From ZLKRG08 sp964654815 (GTDB taxonomy: Bacteria; Actinomycetota; Actinomycetes; Nanopelagicales; Nanopelagicaceae), in contig CAZZLH010000001.1 of NCBI GenBank assembly GCA_964654815.1, forward strand, positions 1-64,000: a DNA stretch of 64,000 nt, read 5' to 3'. The notes beneath the pieces were generated by a model that had not been told where the DNA came from, ran no database searches, and saw only the letters and a list, made by a program, of their open reading frames with translations. Both the position numbers and the translations under genes were made by a program. Positions 53,151 to 62,428 of the stretch are shown piece by piece (the first letter of the stretch is position 1; the number at the start of each line of letters is the position of its first letter).

Positions 53151-54350
53151 GAACTTAGCTTGGCTCTCTGTTACTTCACGCTCAGCATCAGAACCGGCGA
53201 CAATGCCGCAACCGGCGAAGGCGCGCAGGGTATTTCCTTCAATTAACCCACAACGTAGCGCTAGCCCCTGTTCGCCATCGCCTTTGGCATCCACCCATCC
53301 GATTGGGCCGGCATAGCGTGAGCGATCAATTCCCTCTAGCCGCTTGATTAATTCGGCAGCTTTTCCAGTGGGTGTACCGCAGACTGCTGCGGATGGATGT
53401 AACTTCTCTAATATCGCAAAGATATCGATGACCTTGTGGCTCTCTTTGATCGCACCAGTTACATCTGTAGCCAAATGCATGACATTAGATAGATGTAATA
53501 CGAACGGCGCATCTGGCACATTTGTGGAGTTACAGAATGGCGCTAACGCCTGTGCCACCGATTTAACTGCATATTCGTGCTCCTCTAAGTCCTTCGATGA
53601 TCTGGCAAGCGATGCAGCTAATGCGAGATCTTTCTGATCATCGCCAGTTTTACTAATGGTTCCGGCTAAAACACGAGAGACCACCATCGAATTATTTAAA
53701 CGAATCAACAATTCCGGTGTAGCACCGACCAAACCATTATTGGCGTAGACCCAAGTGCCGGGGTACTCCTTGGCCAGATTCTTCAATAGATAACGTGGAT
53801 CGATCTGTGAATCACTAGTAGCCACAATTTCTCGAGCGAGTACCACTTTATCCAACTCACCATTTTGGATTTCAAAGACCGCCTTTTCAACAGAATTCTT
53901 CCAAGAGTTGATATCGCTCTGCTGCCAAATGACCTGTGGCGCTACGAGAGGCGCGGCCTTTTCTGGCAATTTTGGCGCAGGGCCATCGCCAATCCAAGTA
54001 ATCCAAGTCGCCTGATTTCTGATCCCCACCACTACCTTTGGAATTACCAAGATGCTGGGCGCTGCTTCATCAAATGAGAATGAGGTGAAGAGCACGGGGC
54101 CAGTACCTGGACCATGCACCTCATTATTTATCTCTAGGTTATCTAATTGTTGGTACCACCAATTACGGGCAACTTCAAAACGATTGGCGCCACTTACTGT
54201 GGTGCTGGCATAGATGCCCCAACCAACTAGCCCTTCACCATTTCTGACCCAAGCGAGATTATTTAACGGATTGGGATCTGCCAAAAGATCCAGTAGCGGC
54301 AGATGCGCGCCAAGGCGCACCGTATTTACCGGTACTGGAGTTTGGGACAT
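53124..54350 (-). CDS. menF: Isochorismate synthase
   Basis: 408-residue chorismate-binding enzyme making isochorismate, the first menaquinone step. Typical blocks are VVLAREIVA, ELLIRLN, VLAGTISKTG and the C-terminal VCGTPTGKAAELI...RYAGPIGWVD with metal ligands in the SAE-like region. Whether it also serves a siderophore route is not known; the menaquinone context argues for MenF. It is on the opposite strand to menD and menG and has its own -10 box. Confidence 0.9.
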   Translation of the reverse strand: MSQTPVPVNTVRLGAHLPLLDLLADPNPLNNLAWVRNGEGLVGWGIYASTTVSGANRFEVARNWWYQQLDNLEINNEVHGPGTGPVLFTSFSFDEAAPSILVIPKVVVGIRNQATWITWIGDGPAPKLPEKAAPLVAPQVIWQQSDINSWKNSVEKAVFEIQNGELDKVVLAREIVATSDSQIDPRYLLKNLAKEYPGTWVYANNGLVGATPELLIRLNNSMVVSRVLAGTISKTGDDQKDLALAASLARSSKDLEEHEYAVKSVAQALAPFCNSTNVPDAPFVLHLSNVMHLATDVTGAIKESHKVIDIFAILEKLHPSAAVCGTPTGKAAELIKRLEGIDRSRYAGPIGWVDAKGDGEQGLALRCGLIEGNTLRAFAGCGIVAGSDAEREVTESQAKFLPIINALS

Positions 54351-54356
54351 TTGCGA

Positions 54357-54362
54357 AGTCTA
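54357..54362 (-). promoter_or_regulatory. -10 box, leaderless promoter of menF
   Basis: Minus-strand TAGACT lies 6 nt before the ATG at 54350. Confidence 0.45.
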
Positions 54363-54392
54363 TCGGTGAATTTGTAGGGCAGAATACGCAGT

Positions 54393-55088
54393 ATGTCACG
54401 CGCTAATATGGATAAGAATCCAGAAGACGTTGCTGCGATGTTTGATGGCGTTGCCAAACGCTATGACTTGGTTAACGACTTACTTAGTTTGGGTCAGACA
54501 AAATCTTGGCGCCGTAAAACTACAGAGATAATCGCGCCAAAACCTGGCATGGAGATTTTAGATTTAGCCGCCGGAACTGGCGCCTCTTCGATCCCACTGC
54601 ATAAAGCAGGCGCATCGGTTATCTCGGCAGATTTCTCTGAAGGAATGTTAGATGCAGGTAGAAAGAGAAATCCGCAATTAAATTTCGTGAAAGCAGATGC
54701 GCTCAACCTGCCCTTTGAATCGGGAAGATTTGATGTAGTGACGATCTCTTTCGGGCTTCGCAATACAGTCGATTTTGATAAAGCATTGGCGCAAATGCTG
54801 AGAGTGACTAAGCCAGGTGGGCGATTGGTGGTCTGCGAATTTAGCCAACCTACGTGGCGGCCATTTAGAGCGCTTTATATGAATTATTTGATGAAGGCGC
54901 TGCCGAAGATCGCAAAGGTGACGAGCTCCAATCCAGCGGCTTATCAATATCTGGCCGAATCAATCAGGGCCTGGCCGGATCAGCGCGCCCTGGCCGCTCG
55001 AATCGAGGCGGCTGGGTGGCAGAGGGCCACCTGGCGCAATCTCACCTTTGGGATTGTTTCAGTTCACAGCGCATATGCGCGCTTTTAA
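54393..55088 (+). CDS. menG: Demethylmenaquinone methyltransferase
   Basis: 231-residue class I AdoMet methyltransferase (UbiE/MenG) that makes menaquinone by the last methyl transfer. The AdoMet motif ILDLAAGTGASS (residues ~52-63) and the family signature FGLRN (in VTISFGLRNTVDF) are clear. The start could also be the ATG at 54408 (NPEDVAAMF). Transcribed toward nuo; no -10 of the TANNNT type is found next to either start. Confidence 0.93.
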   Translation: MSRANMDKNPEDVAAMFDGVAKRYDLVNDLLSLGQTKSWRRKTTEIIAPKPGMEILDLAAGTGASSIPLHKAGASVISADFSEGMLDAGRKRNPQLNFVKADALNLPFESGRFDVVTISFGLRNTVDFDKALAQMLRVTKPGGRLVVCEFSQPTWRPFRALYMNYLMKALPKIAKVTSSNPAAYQYLAESIRAWPDQRALAARIEAAGWQRATWRNLTFGIVSVHSAYARF

Positions 55089-55112
55089 TTTCGCCTATCC
55101 AAAAGCCACGCT

Positions 55113-55118
55113 TAGGAT
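55113..55118 (+). promoter_or_regulatory. -10 box, leaderless promoter of nuo operon
   Basis: TAGGAT lies 6 nt before the nuoA GTG at 55125. The GTG lacks a usable Shine-Dalgarno. One promoter would drive nuoA through at least nuoI. Confidence 0.45.
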
Positions 55119-55124
55119 TACAGG

Positions 55125-55484
55125 GTGAATCCATATGTGCCTATTTTCGTAATCGGCGCCATTGGCCTCGGCTTTGCGGTCTTCTCAGTGGCAGTTGCAG
55201 CCATCACCGGACCTAAGCGTTACAACCGGGCCAAGTTAGATCCTTACGAGTGCGGCATCGAACCATCACCACAAGCTGCAGAGGGTGGACGCTTTCCGGT
55301 TAAGTACTTTTTAACTGCGATGCTCTTCATCATCTTTGATATAGAAATTGTCTTCCTATATCCATGGGCAGTCACCTTTGATCAGCTTGGTTTATTTGGT
55401 TTGGTAGAGATGATTCTCTTTATCGGAACCGTCTTTGTGGCGTATACATATGTATGGCGCCGCGGCGGACTTGAGTGGGATTAA
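55125..55484 (+). CDS. nuoA: NADH dehydrogenase subunit A
   Basis: 119-residue small membrane subunit with three helices, lying at the junction to the peripheral arm. YECGIEP (conserved Glu/Cys) and FDIEIVFLYPW are family signatures. GTG start. Next gene begins 10 bp after the stop. Confidence 0.95.
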   Translation: MNPYVPIFVIGAIGLGFAVFSVAVAAITGPKRYNRAKLDPYECGIEPSPQAAEGGRFPVKYFLTAMLFIIFDIEIVFLYPWAVTFDQLGLFGLVEMILFIGTVFVAYTYVWRRGGLEWD

Positions 55485-55494
55485 GGCGAGGTAA

Positions 55495-56052
55495 ATGGGT
55501 CTAGAAGAGAAGATACCGTCTGGCTTTTTGCTGACTACGGTAGAGAAACTTGCAGATTACATGCGCAAGTCATCGGTTTGGCCAGCGACCTTTGGTTTGG
55601 CTTGTTGTGCGATTGAGATGATGGCAACTGGTTCAGCTGCCAAGTACGACATCTCCCGCTTTGGTATGGAGCGCTTCTCTGCGACGCCTCGCCAAGCTGA
55701 CTTAATGATTGTGGCTGGACGGCTATCTAACAAGATGGCGCCAGTACTTCGCCAAATTTATGATCAAATGCCAAATCCAAAGTGGGTAATTGCGATGGGC
55801 GCCTGCGCATCCTCGGGCGGCATGTTCAACAATTACGCGATTGTGCAAGGTGTAGACCACGTAGTACCGGTAGATATCTATCTTCCAGGATGTCCACCGC
55901 GTCCAGAGATGTTGCTTGATGCAATCTTGAAATTGCACGAAAAGATTGGCGATGCAAAGCTTGGCGCAAATCGCGAGAAGATTATTAAGGAAGTAGAGGC
56001 TGCAGCGCTTGCGGCCATCCCAACTCATGCTCAGAGAGGTCTGCTGGCGTGA
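55495..56052 (+). CDS. nuoB: NADH dehydrogenase subunit B
   Basis: 185 residues; holds the last iron-sulfur cluster (N2). The ligands are in LACCAIEM, in GACASSGGMF, and in YLPGCPPRPE. GGCGAGG precedes the ATG. It overlaps nuoC by 4 bp (GTGA). Confidence 0.96.
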   Translation: MGLEEKIPSGFLLTTVEKLADYMRKSSVWPATFGLACCAIEMMATGSAAKYDISRFGMERFSATPRQADLMIVAGRLSNKMAPVLRQIYDQMPNPKWVIAMGACASSGGMFNNYAIVQGVDHVVPVDIYLPGCPPRPEMLLDAILKLHEKIGDAKLGANREKIIKEVEAAALAAIPTHAQRGLLA

Positions 56053-56684
56053 GCGAAATCGATAAGGGCGCATTTGGTGTCCAGGGCACCGGAGATACCT
56101 CAGGTTATGGCGGGCTGGTTCGTACTGCGGTAAATCCAGGTTCTACCGAACGTCCATATGGAAGTTACTTCGATGAGGTAGCCGATGATTTAGAGCGCGC
56201 TTACCCTGCCTTCTCTGAAGCAATTGAGAAGGTAGTAGTAGATCGTGGTGAATTAACCCTTCATGTAAAGCGCGAGAAGTTAACGGAAGTCGCGTATGTA
56301 CTTCGCGATAAGTTGTTATTTGAAATGTGCATGGGTGTAAATGGTGTGCATTACCCAGCTCAGACTGGTCGGGAATTACATGCCATATATCCATTGCTCT
56401 CAATCACAAACAATCGCCGAATTCGACTTGAAGTTACCTGCCCCGACAACGATCCACACATCCCTTCGCTGGTAGAAGTTTGGGCCGGAAATAATTGGCA
56501 TGAGCGTGAGACTTATGACATGTTCGGAATCATCTTTGATGGCCATCCGGCATTAACTCGAATCTTGATGCCCGATGATTGGCAAGGCCACCCACAACGC
56601 AAGGATTATGCGCTTGATGGAATTGCCATTGAATATAAAGGTGCGACAACTCCGGCGCCCGATAATCGGAGGGCTTATAAATAA
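56049..56684 (+). CDS. nuoC: NADH dehydrogenase subunit C
   Basis: 211-residue 30-kDa-type subunit, GTG start overlapping nuoB. The family signature is WHERETYDMFGIIFDGHP, and the LMPDDWQGHPQRKDY ending is typical. The N-terminal ~30 residues are Gly-rich and probably disordered. The stop shares one base with the nuoD ATG (TAATG). Confidence 0.95.
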   Translation: MSEIDKGAFGVQGTGDTSGYGGLVRTAVNPGSTERPYGSYFDEVADDLERAYPAFSEAIEKVVVDRGELTLHVKREKLTEVAYVLRDKLLFEMCMGVNGVHYPAQTGRELHAIYPLLSITNNRRIRLEVTCPDNDPHIPSLVEVWAGNNWHERETYDMFGIIFDGHPALTRILMPDDWQGHPQRKDYALDGIAIEYKGATTPAPDNRRAYK

Positions 56685-58134
56685 TGTCTACCACCTNNNN
56701 NNNNNNNNNNNNNNNNNNNNNNNNNNNNNNNNNNNNNNNNNNNNNNNNNNNNNNNNNNNNNNNNNNNNNNNNNNNNNNNNNNNNNNNNNNNNNNNNGATC
56801 CAAAATTCGATCCATACGCATCCTCGCGCGAAACCACTGAGGGCACTGTCTATTCGGTAACCGGTGGTGATTGGAATGATCTGATCTCAGAGATCGGCTC
56901 ACAGAAAGAAGAGAAGATTGTCGTAAACATGGGGCCACAGCATCCATCGACACATGGTGTGCTCCGTTTGGTGCTCGAACTCGAAGGCGAAACCGTCTCC
57001 GAAGTTCGCTGCGGTATTGGCTATTTGCATACCGGTATTGAAAAGAATTTGGAGTATCGCACCTGGACTCAGGGCACCACATTCGTAACTCGCATGGATT
57101 ACCTATCACCGCTTTTCAATGAGACTGCATATTGCTTAGGTGTAGAGAAGTTACTGAATATCACCGATCAAGTTCCAGAGCGCGCTTCGGTAATCCGCGT
57201 GGTGATGATGGAGCTAAACCGCCTCTCGTCACACATGGTCGCATTGGGCACGGGAGCTTTGGAATTAGGCGCGATGTCGCCCATGTTCTACGCCTTCCGC
57301 GAACGCGAGAAAATCTTAAGTACCTTCGAGAAGATCTCAGGTCTACGTATGAATATGGCCTACGTACGTCCTGGTGGCGTTGCGCAAGATATTCCGGAAG
57401 GCACCGTTCAACATTTAAGAGATTTGGTAAAGGATCTGCGAAAGAATTTCAAAGATAACGCAGATCTTTTGATTGGCAATACCATCTGGATGAAGCGCAC
57501 CCAAGGAATTGGATTCTTGGATTTGGCAGGTTGCACCACTTTAGGCGTAACTGGCCCTGTATTACGTTCTACCGGTTTGCCATGGGATCTACGTAAAGTC
57601 CAACCATATTGCGGCTATGAAGATTATGAATTTGATGTCATAACTGCCGATACTGCAGATGTTTATGGTCGCTTCTTGATTCGTATGGGCGAGCTCGAAC
57701 AATCACTTCGCATCATCGAGCAAGCTTGTGACAAATTGGATAAATTGAATGGTGCGCCAGTTATGGTGGCAGATAAGAAGATTGCCTGGCCAGCGCAGTT
57801 ATCCGTAGGCGCAGATGGCATGGGTAATTCACTAAACCATATCCGCGAAATCATGGGCAATTCGATGGAGTCGCTGATTCACCACTTCAAGTTAGTTACC
57901 GAAGGATTCCGAGTTCCGGTGGGTCAGGCTTATGCCGCAGTTGAATCACCACGTGGCGAGCTTGGGGCTTATGTAGTTTCTGATGGCGGAACCAGACCGT
58001 ATCGAGTCCACTTCCGTGAGCCATCCTTTAATAATCTCCAATCAACTTCGGCGATGTGCGAGGGCTCAATGGTCGCCGACATCATCGGTGCGGTTGCATC
58101 TATAGATCCAGTTATGGGAGGTGTGGATCGCTGA
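56684..58134 (+). CDS. nuoD: NADH dehydrogenase subunit D, N-terminus broken by gap
   Basis: Quinone-site subunit. The ATG at 56684 (MSTT) is followed by the 100-N gap; from 56797 the frame is open to 58134 (about 445 residues). KIVVNMGPQHPSTHGVLRLVLELEGE marks the conserved start of the core; RMDYLSP, the LRSTGLPWDLR loop and the DPVMGGVDR end are complete. The ATG's frame and the downstream frame differ, so the gap cannot be 100 bases long. An open frame from 56575 that joins them is an artefact. Confidence 0.9.
56697..56796. other. Assembly gap of 100 N within nuoD
   Basis: Exactly 100 N. To keep nuoD in frame the true length must leave remainder 2 on division by 3; 100 leaves 1. Confidence 0.99.
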
Positions 58135-58766
58135 TGTTCAATGAGACAGACCTACAAATAATGGACCAAATAATTTCGCGCTATCCACGCAAACGTTCAG
58201 CCATCATGCCATTACTTCATTATGTGCAATCCAAAGCAGGATATGTAACCAGCGAAGGCATTGATCTAATCGCAGCCAAATTAGAGATCGAAACCGCAGA
58301 AGTCACCGCAGTCTCTACCTTCTATACCCAGTATTTAAAGCACCCTGCGGGCGAGTACCACATTGGCGTATGCATCAATACCCTCTGCGCCGTTATGGGT
58401 GGAGATGCGATTTGGGAGAGCGTCACCGAACATTTAGGAATTGATAATCACGAAGTAACCAAAGATGGCAAAGTTTCGTTAGAACGAATCGAATGCAATG
58501 CTGCTTGTGATTATGCACCGGTTGTAATGGCAAATTGGGAGTTCTACGACAACATGACTCCTGAGAAAACCAAAGAATTAGTCGATGGTGCTCGTAACGG
58601 AAATCCACCACCCCCAACTCGCGGCCCCAAGAAGCTACCAACTTTCAAAGAGAATTCTCGAGTCTTAGCCGGTCTTGATGATGGCCTTGCCAAAGAGGGT
58701 GTGCAGGCCGGAGCTGCAACGCTTTTAGGTTTGAATTTATCCAAATCTGCCAAGGAGGGTAAGTAA
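58134..58766 (+). CDS. nuoE: NADH dehydrogenase subunit E
   Basis: 210-residue 24-kDa-type subunit. The 2Fe-2S ligands are in CINTLC and ECNAACD. The C-terminal ~60 residues after NPPPPTRGPK are an actinobacterial-style extension, probably disordered. The ATG at 58134 overlaps the nuoD stop by one base; an open frame from 58056 is inside nuoD. Confidence 0.94.
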   Translation: MFNETDLQIMDQIISRYPRKRSAIMPLLHYVQSKAGYVTSEGIDLIAAKLEIETAEVTAVSTFYTQYLKHPAGEYHIGVCINTLCAVMGGDAIWESVTEHLGIDNHEVTKDGKVSLERIECNAACDYAPVVMANWEFYDNMTPEKTKELVDGARNGNPPPPTRGPKKLPTFKENSRVLAGLDDGLAKEGVQAGAATLLGLNLSKSAKEGK

Positions 58767-60062
58767 ATGTTAAAGCCCGTACTTTCCGCTCATTGGGATG
58801 AGCCAGATTCTTTTACCATCGAAGGTTATAGAAGACACGGTGGTTATGAGGCAGCAAAGAAAGCGCTAGCGATGGATCCAGATGCTTTGATCCAATTGGT
58901 CAAAGATTCTGGATTACGTGGTCGTGGTGGCGCCGGCTTCCCAACCGGAATGAAGTGGGGCTTCATCCCACAAAATGATGGCAAAGAGCATTACCTAGTT
59001 ATCAATGCGGATGAATCAGAGCCAGGCACTTGCAAAGATATGCCGCTGCTTATGGCAAATCCACATGTGCTAATTGAGGGAATGATCATCGCCTCTTATG
59101 CCATCCGTGCCAAGCATGCATTTATCTATCTTCGCGGCGAGGTCGCTCATGTGATTCGCCGTGTCAATGCAGCGGTAGCAGATGCATATGCCGCAGGCTT
59201 CTTAGGTAAGAACATCTTTGGTACCGGAAATGATCTAGAGCTCACACTTCATGTTGGTGCAGGCGCCTATATCTGTGGTGAGGAGACTGCGCTACTTGAT
59301 TCGCTCGAAGGATTCCGTGGCCAACCGCGCCTTCGCCCGCCATTTCCCGCAATCGCCGGACTTTATGCCAGACCAACTGTGGTCAATAACGTCGAATCTA
59401 TTGCATCAGTTCCAGCGATTGTCGCTAACGGTGCAGAGTGGTACCAACAATTTGGTACTGAAAAATCTAAGGGCGTTACGCTCTATTCACTATCTGGCCA
59501 CGTCACAAACCCAGGCCAATTTGAAGCACCGCTTGGTATCACTTTGCGAGAGTTACTTGAGTTAGCAGGCGGAGTTCGTGCGGGACATCAATTGAAATTC
59601 TGGACCCCGGGTGGTTCATCTACCCCATTATTCACAGCTGAACATTTAGATGTACCCCTTGATTATGAAGGCGTGGCGGCAGCTGGTTCGATGCTAGGTA
59701 CCAAAGCGCTACAGATATTTGATGAGACCACTTGCGTGGTTCGTGCGGTACTACGTTGGACCGAGTTCTACAAACATGAATCTTGCGGTAAATGCACGCC
59801 ATGTCGCGAAGGCACTTGGTGGTTAGTCCAAGTGCTACGCGATTTAGAGACAGGTAAAGGCGTAGAGGCTGACTTGGATAAGTTATTAGATCTCTGCGAC
59901 AACATCATGGGTCGCTCATTCTGTGCGCTCGCAGATGGTGCGGTAAGCCCAATTGCCTCATCACTTAAATATTTCCGCGATGAATATCTAGAGCACATCA
60001 AGCAGAAGAGCTGTCCATTTGATCCGGTAGCTGCAACGCTCTTTACTGGAGTAGGTGCATGA
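58767..60062 (+). CDS. nuoF: NADH dehydrogenase subunit F
   Basis: 431-residue NADH-oxidising subunit. The NADH site is GRGGAGFPTGMKW, FMN-binding INADESEPGTCKD, and the 4Fe-4S ligands are in SCGKCTPCREG and FCALAD. Adjacent to nuoE with no gap, and overlaps nuoG by 4 bp. Confidence 0.96.
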   Translation: MLKPVLSAHWDEPDSFTIEGYRRHGGYEAAKKALAMDPDALIQLVKDSGLRGRGGAGFPTGMKWGFIPQNDGKEHYLVINADESEPGTCKDMPLLMANPHVLIEGMIIASYAIRAKHAFIYLRGEVAHVIRRVNAAVADAYAAGFLGKNIFGTGNDLELTLHVGAGAYICGEETALLDSLEGFRGQPRLRPPFPAIAGLYARPTVVNNVESIASVPAIVANGAEWYQQFGTEKSKGVTLYSLSGHVTNPGQFEAPLGITLRELLELAGGVRAGHQLKFWTPGGSSTPLFTAEHLDVPLDYEGVAAAGSMLGTKALQIFDETTCVVRAVLRWTEFYKHESCGKCTPCREGTWWLVQVLRDLETGKGVEADLDKLLDLCDNIMGRSFCALADGAVSPIASSLKYFRDEYLEHIKQKSCPFDPVAATLFTGVGA

Positions 60063-62428
60063 CCACACAAGCAGAGAAGCCTGCAGTAGAGGCGATTGAG
60101 ACCGTAACTGTCGTAATCGATGGTTTTGAGATCTCGGTTCCAAAGGGCACTCTAGTAATTCGCGCAGCAGAGAAATTAGGTATTCAGATTCCTCGCTTCT
60201 GCGATCATCCACTTCTAGATCCAGTTGGCGCATGCCGCCAATGTTTGGTCGACATCGAAATCAATGGCCGAAAATTCCCTAAGCCACAAGCCTCATGCAC
60301 CATTCCCGTAGAACCAGGCATGATCATTAATACCCAATTAACTTCGCCTGTTGCCGACAAGGCACAAAAGGGCATCATGGAGTTCCTACTCGTAAACCAC
60401 CCGTTAGATTGCCCAGTTTGCGACAAAGGTGGCGAGTGCCCATTACAAAACCAAGCGATGAGCAATGGTTATGCCGAGTCTCGCTTCACTGGCTACAAGC
60501 GCACTTTTGAGAAGCCAATAAATATCTCATCGCAAGTTTTGCTAGATCGGGAGCGTTGCGTTCTCTGTGCTCGCTGCACTCGCTTTGCCGATCAAATTGC
60601 GGGAGACCGTTTCATCACGCTCAATGAACGTGGCGCGTTGCAACAAGTTGGTATCTATGAAGAACAACCATTCGAATCTTATTTTTCAGGTAATACGGTG
60701 CAGATTTGTCCGGTGGGTGCATTAACCGGCGCTTCTTACAGATTCCGTGCCAGACCATTTGATCTAGTCTCAACTCCATCAGCTTGCGAACATTGCGCAT
60801 CAGGTTGCGATATGCGAACCGATGTGCGTCGCGGTAAGACGCTACGTCGCTTAGCAGGCGATGATCCATCAGTAAACGAAGAGTGGAATTGCGACAAAGG
60901 TCGCTGGGCATTCAAATATGTAACTGCCCACGATCGAATTACCTCTCCGCTAATTAGAAATGCGGCAGGAGAATTAGTACCTGCCTCCTGGCCAGAAGCG
61001 TTAGAAGCCGCTGCAGCTGGACTCTCATCTGGTCGCGCTGCGGTGTTAATGGGTGGGCGCGCCACGGTTGAAGATGCCTACGGTTACTCCAAGTTCGCAC
61101 GTATTGCACTTGGTACAAACGATATCGATTTCCGTTCTCGAATCTCGACCGAAGAAGAGCGAGCATTCTTGGCCAGCCATGTGGTTGGTAATCAGACCTC
61201 TTATCGCGATATCGATAAGGCAGACCAAGTGCTTCTAGTGGCATTTGAGCCAGAGGAAGAATCACCAATCGTATTCTTGCGACTAAATAAAGCGGTGCGT
61301 AAGAAGAATTTGAAGGTTCATGCAATTGCCTCAAAACTTTCCATCGGAAATGAGAAGTTAGGCGCCAACTTCATCTGTGTGGCACCAGGAAATGAAATCT
61401 CTGCACTTAACGCCATCCAATTGAGCGATAAGTCTGTGATTCTGGTCGGAGAGCGCGCAGCGGAGAGTGCAGGATTGTTAAGCGCGGTTGCTGGCCTTGC
61501 CACACATAGTGGTGCGAAGTTGGCCTGGATTCCACGTCGCGCTGGTGAGAGAGGTGCGCTTGAGGTCGGCGCACTTGGAAATCTGTTACCCGGTGGTCGT
61601 CCAGTCTCAGATGCTGCGGCAAGAGTTGATATCGCAGCGGCTTGGGGCGTTCATGGTTTGCCAGAGGAGCGCGGTTTAAATACCGATGAGATTTATGCCA
61701 AGGCAGAAAGTGGCGAGATCAGCGCGCTTCTAGTCGGTGGCGTAGATCCATTTGATGGCGCAAATTCTCAAACTGCGCTTGCAGCCTTACAGCGGGCATT
61801 TGTGGTTTCGCTAGAACTTCGTCCATCTGTAGTCACTGATCATGCAAATGTGGTTCTGCCTATTGCTGCAGTTGTCGAAAAGAGCGGAACATTTATGAGC
61901 TGGGAGGGTCGCGGTCGTAGCTTCGATATCGCGATCGAAGAATCGCTACAACGTAGCGATGTGCGTGTGCTCTCATTATTGGCAGAGAAGATGGGGCGAC
62001 CAATTGGTATCTCTACAGTCTCGCAAGCTGCCAAAGAGTTTAATTCAATTGGTAATTGGGATGGCGCTCGTGCGGCATTTGGTGGCGTAAGCAGTAGCTC
62101 ACCAATTTCAGTCAGTGGTAATCAAGCTATCTTGACTTCGTGGCGCCGCTTGCTTGATAACGGTTCGCTACAAGATGGCGAAGCCAATTTGGCAGGTACT
62201 GCGCGCAGAACTGTTGCGGTCATTTCACCGAAGCGCGCAAGCGCTATAGGTGTGGTTAATGATGATCTGGTGAAGATTTCAAACGATAAAGGCGCAGTTG
62301 TGCTGCGAGTATTGATTGAGGCAGTACATGATGATGCAGTCTGGGCGCCACGTAACTCTGAAGGCTCTGAGTTACTTCGTACCTTAGGTGTGGCATCAAA
62401 TTCGGTCGTGACGGTGGTGAAGGCATGA
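60059..62428 (+). CDS. nuoG: NADH dehydrogenase subunit G
   Basis: 789 residues. Cluster ligands in order: CDHPLLDPVGACRQC (2Fe-2S), CPVCDKGGECPLQ, RCVLCARCTRF and QICPVGALT (4Fe-4S), and CEHCASGCDM (N7-type). The rest is a molybdopterin-oxidoreductase-like domain without a cofactor Cys. Overlaps nuoF and nuoH by 4 bp each. Confidence 0.95.
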   Translation: MTTQAEKPAVEAIETVTVVIDGFEISVPKGTLVIRAAEKLGIQIPRFCDHPLLDPVGACRQCLVDIEINGRKFPKPQASCTIPVEPGMIINTQLTSPVADKAQKGIMEFLLVNHPLDCPVCDKGGECPLQNQAMSNGYAESRFTGYKRTFEKPINISSQVLLDRERCVLCARCTRFADQIAGDRFITLNERGALQQVGIYEEQPFESYFSGNTVQICPVGALTGASYRFRARPFDLVSTPSACEHCASGCDMRTDVRRGKTLRRLAGDDPSVNEEWNCDKGRWAFKYVTAHDRITSPLIRNAAGELVPASWPEALEAAAAGLSSGRAAVLMGGRATVEDAYGYSKFARIALGTNDIDFRSRISTEEERAFLASHVVGNQTSYRDIDKADQVLLVAFEPEEESPIVFLRLNKAVRKKNLKVHAIASKLSIGNEKLGANFICVAPGNEISALNAIQLSDKSVILVGERAAESAGLLSAVAGLATHSGAKLAWIPRRAGERGALEVGALGNLLPGGRPVSDAAARVDIAAAWGVHGLPEERGLNTDEIYAKAESGEISALLVGGVDPFDGANSQTALAALQRAFVVSLELRPSVVTDHANVVLPIAAVVEKSGTFMSWEGRGRSFDIAIEESLQRSDVRVLSLLAEKMGRPIGISTVSQAAKEFNSIGNWDGARAAFGGVSSSSPISVSGNQAILTSWRRLLDNGSLQDGEANLAGTARRTVAVISPKRASAIGVVNDDLVKISNDKGAVVLRVLIEAVHDDAVWAPRNSEGSELLRTLGVASNSVVTVVKA

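Noticed and set aside
56575..58134. One long open frame across the N gap into nuoD
   Set aside because: Its first part is a shadow of nuoC in another frame; the join depends on the arbitrary 100-N length.
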